This document shows positions 5,244 to 6,166 of a DNA stretch of 6,166 bases, piece by piece. The stretch lies in NCBI GenBank assembly GCA_002292165.1, contig DBBK01000266.1, positions 1 to 6,166 on the forward strand, in the 5' to 3' direction. The position numbers and the translations under genes are program-made. Each line of letters opens with the position of its first letter. Position 1 is the stretch's first letter. Source of the DNA: Brevundimonas sp. UBA986 (GTDB lineage: Bacteria > Pseudomonadota > Alphaproteobacteria > Caulobacterales > Caulobacteraceae). Below the pieces are notes generated by a model. The model worked only from the letters and a program-made list of their open reading frames with translations. It did no database searches and had not been told where the DNA came from.

Positions 5244-6166
5244 ATGATCGAACGTAACTGGCAAGAGCTGATCCGTCCCGAGAAGCCGCAGATCGAACTC
5301 GGCTCCGACGCCCAGCGCAAGGCGCGCCTGGTCGCCGAACCTCTCGAGCGCGGCTTCGGCGTGACCCTCGGCAACGCGCTGCGTCGCGTCCTGCTGTCGT
5401 CGCTGCAAGGCGCCGCCGTCACCGCCATCCAGATCGACGGCGTCGTTCACGAATTCTCGTCGCTGGAAGGCGTGCGCGAGGACGTGGTCGACATCGTTCT
5501 GAACATCAAGCAACTGGCGCTGCGCATGCACGCCGAGGGCCCCAAGCGCATGACCCTGCGCGCCACCGGCCCCGGCCCGGTGACCGCCGGCCAGATCGAC
5601 GTCCCCGCCGACATCGAGGTCCTGAACCCGGACCACGTGATCTGCACCCTGGACGACGGCGCTTCGGTGCGCATGGAACTGACCGTCCAGAACGGCAAGG
5701 GCTATGTGGCTTCGGAGTTCAACCGTCCGGAAGACGCCCCGATCGGCCTGATCGCCGTCGACGCCCTGTACTCGCCGGTCAAGCGCGTCGCCTATCGCGT
5801 CGAGCCGACCCGTCAGGGCCAGTCGCTGGACTATGACAAGCTGGTGCTGGAAGTCGAAACCAACGGCGCCGTCTCGCCGGTTGACGCGGTGGCCTACGCC
5901 TCGCGCATCCTGCAAGACCAGCTGCAGATCTTCATCACCTTCGAAGAGCCCAAGAAGGCCGTTGAAGCTTCGGATGGCAAGCCCGACCTGCCCTTCAACC
6001 CGGCCCTCCTCAAGAAGGTGGACGAGCTGGAACTGTCGGTCCGTTCGGCCAACTGCCTGAAGAACGACAACATCGTCTACATCGGCGACCTGATCCAGAA
6101 GACCGAGGGCGAAATGCTTCGCACCCCGAACTTCGGCCGCAAGTCGCTGAACGAGATCAAGGAAGT
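5244..6166 (+). CDS. rpoA: DNA-directed RNA polymerase subunit alpha (3' truncated by window)
   Basis: The alpha subunit dimerises to start RNA polymerase assembly, and its C-terminal domain contacts UP elements and activators. The frame is open from ATG 5244 to the window edge: 307 complete codons of an expected length near 340. The N-terminal domain starts [15 protein letters not shown] and carries the dimer and assembly core [21 protein letters not shown] (34-54) and [12 protein letters not shown] (128-139). A linker of about 236-252 joins the C-terminal domain. There [10 protein letters not shown] (264-273) contains the DNA-contacting Arg267 and Asn270 (equivalent to E. coli R265 and N268), and [14 protein letters not shown] (294-307) supplies the second half of the DNA-binding surface. 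Nothing is missing in the visible part. It follows rpsK by 86 bases holding a strong hairpin. rplQ would be expected next but lies outside the window. Confidence 0.98.
   Translation, partial: MIERNWQELIRPEKPQIELGSDAQRKARLVAEPLERGFGVTLGNALRRVLLSSLQGAAVTAIQIDGVVHEFSSLEGVREDVVDIVLNIKQLALRMHAEGPKRMTLRATGPGPVTAGQIDVPADIEVLNPDHVICTLDDGASVRMELTVQNGKGYVASEFNRPEDAPIGLIAVDALYSPVKRVAYRVEPTRQGQSLDYDKLVLEVETNGAVSPVDAVAYASRILQDQLQIFITFEEPKKAVEASDGKPDLPFNPALLKKVDELELSVRSANCLKNDNIVYIGDLIQKTEGEMLRTPNFGRKSLNEIKE

Noticed and set aside
4080..5915. Several - strand open frames opposite rpsM, rpsK and rpoA
   Set aside because: They lie opposite three securely identified essential genes and have no recognisable domains.

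Overview
The window is GC-rich, tightly packed and reads entirely on the + strand. Its backbone is the end of the spc operon and the start of the alpha operon: secY (3' end), adk, rpsM, rpsK and rpoA (5' part). There is no rpsD between rpsK and rpoA, adk encodes the short-lid form of adenylate kinase, and adk lies next to rpsM. Together with the high GC and the protein sequences, this points to an alphaproteobacterium, most likely of the Caulobacteraceae (Brevundimonas- or Caulobacter-like). The assignment to this family is recognition from memory, not a database search.

Layout: 1-295 is the last 97 codons of secY. 325-888 is adk, starting at TTG behind a strong ribosome binding site. 971-1693 is a TonB-family protein with an N-terminal membrane anchor, a Pro-rich and then Gly-rich linker, and a C-terminal TonB-like domain. 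1784-4261 is a large secreted zinc metalloprotease with the metzincin-type motif HEVGHAIGLQH. A near-consensus housekeeping promoter (4276-4303) and a leader rich in inverted repeats then lead into rpsM (4389-4757), rpsK (4768-5157), an 86-base spacer with a long hairpin, and rpoA (5244 to the window edge, 307 complete codons).

How it fits together: SecY, Adk, S13, S11 and RNA polymerase alpha are essential housekeeping proteins normally made from one long ribosomal-protein transcript. Here two envelope-related genes sit between adk and rpsM. The good promoter directly after them would let the alpha-operon genes be transcribed independently of this insertion. No gap longer than 300 bases lacks a gene, and no tRNA, rRNA, CRISPR array, insertion sequence or phage gene was seen.

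No clearly new biological system is present. The points most worth a second look are the two-gene insertion in an otherwise conserved operon, the inverted repeat over the predicted rpsM transcription start, the hairpin in the rpsM leader, and the rpsK-rpoA hairpin whose loop region could pair with the rpoA ribosome binding site.
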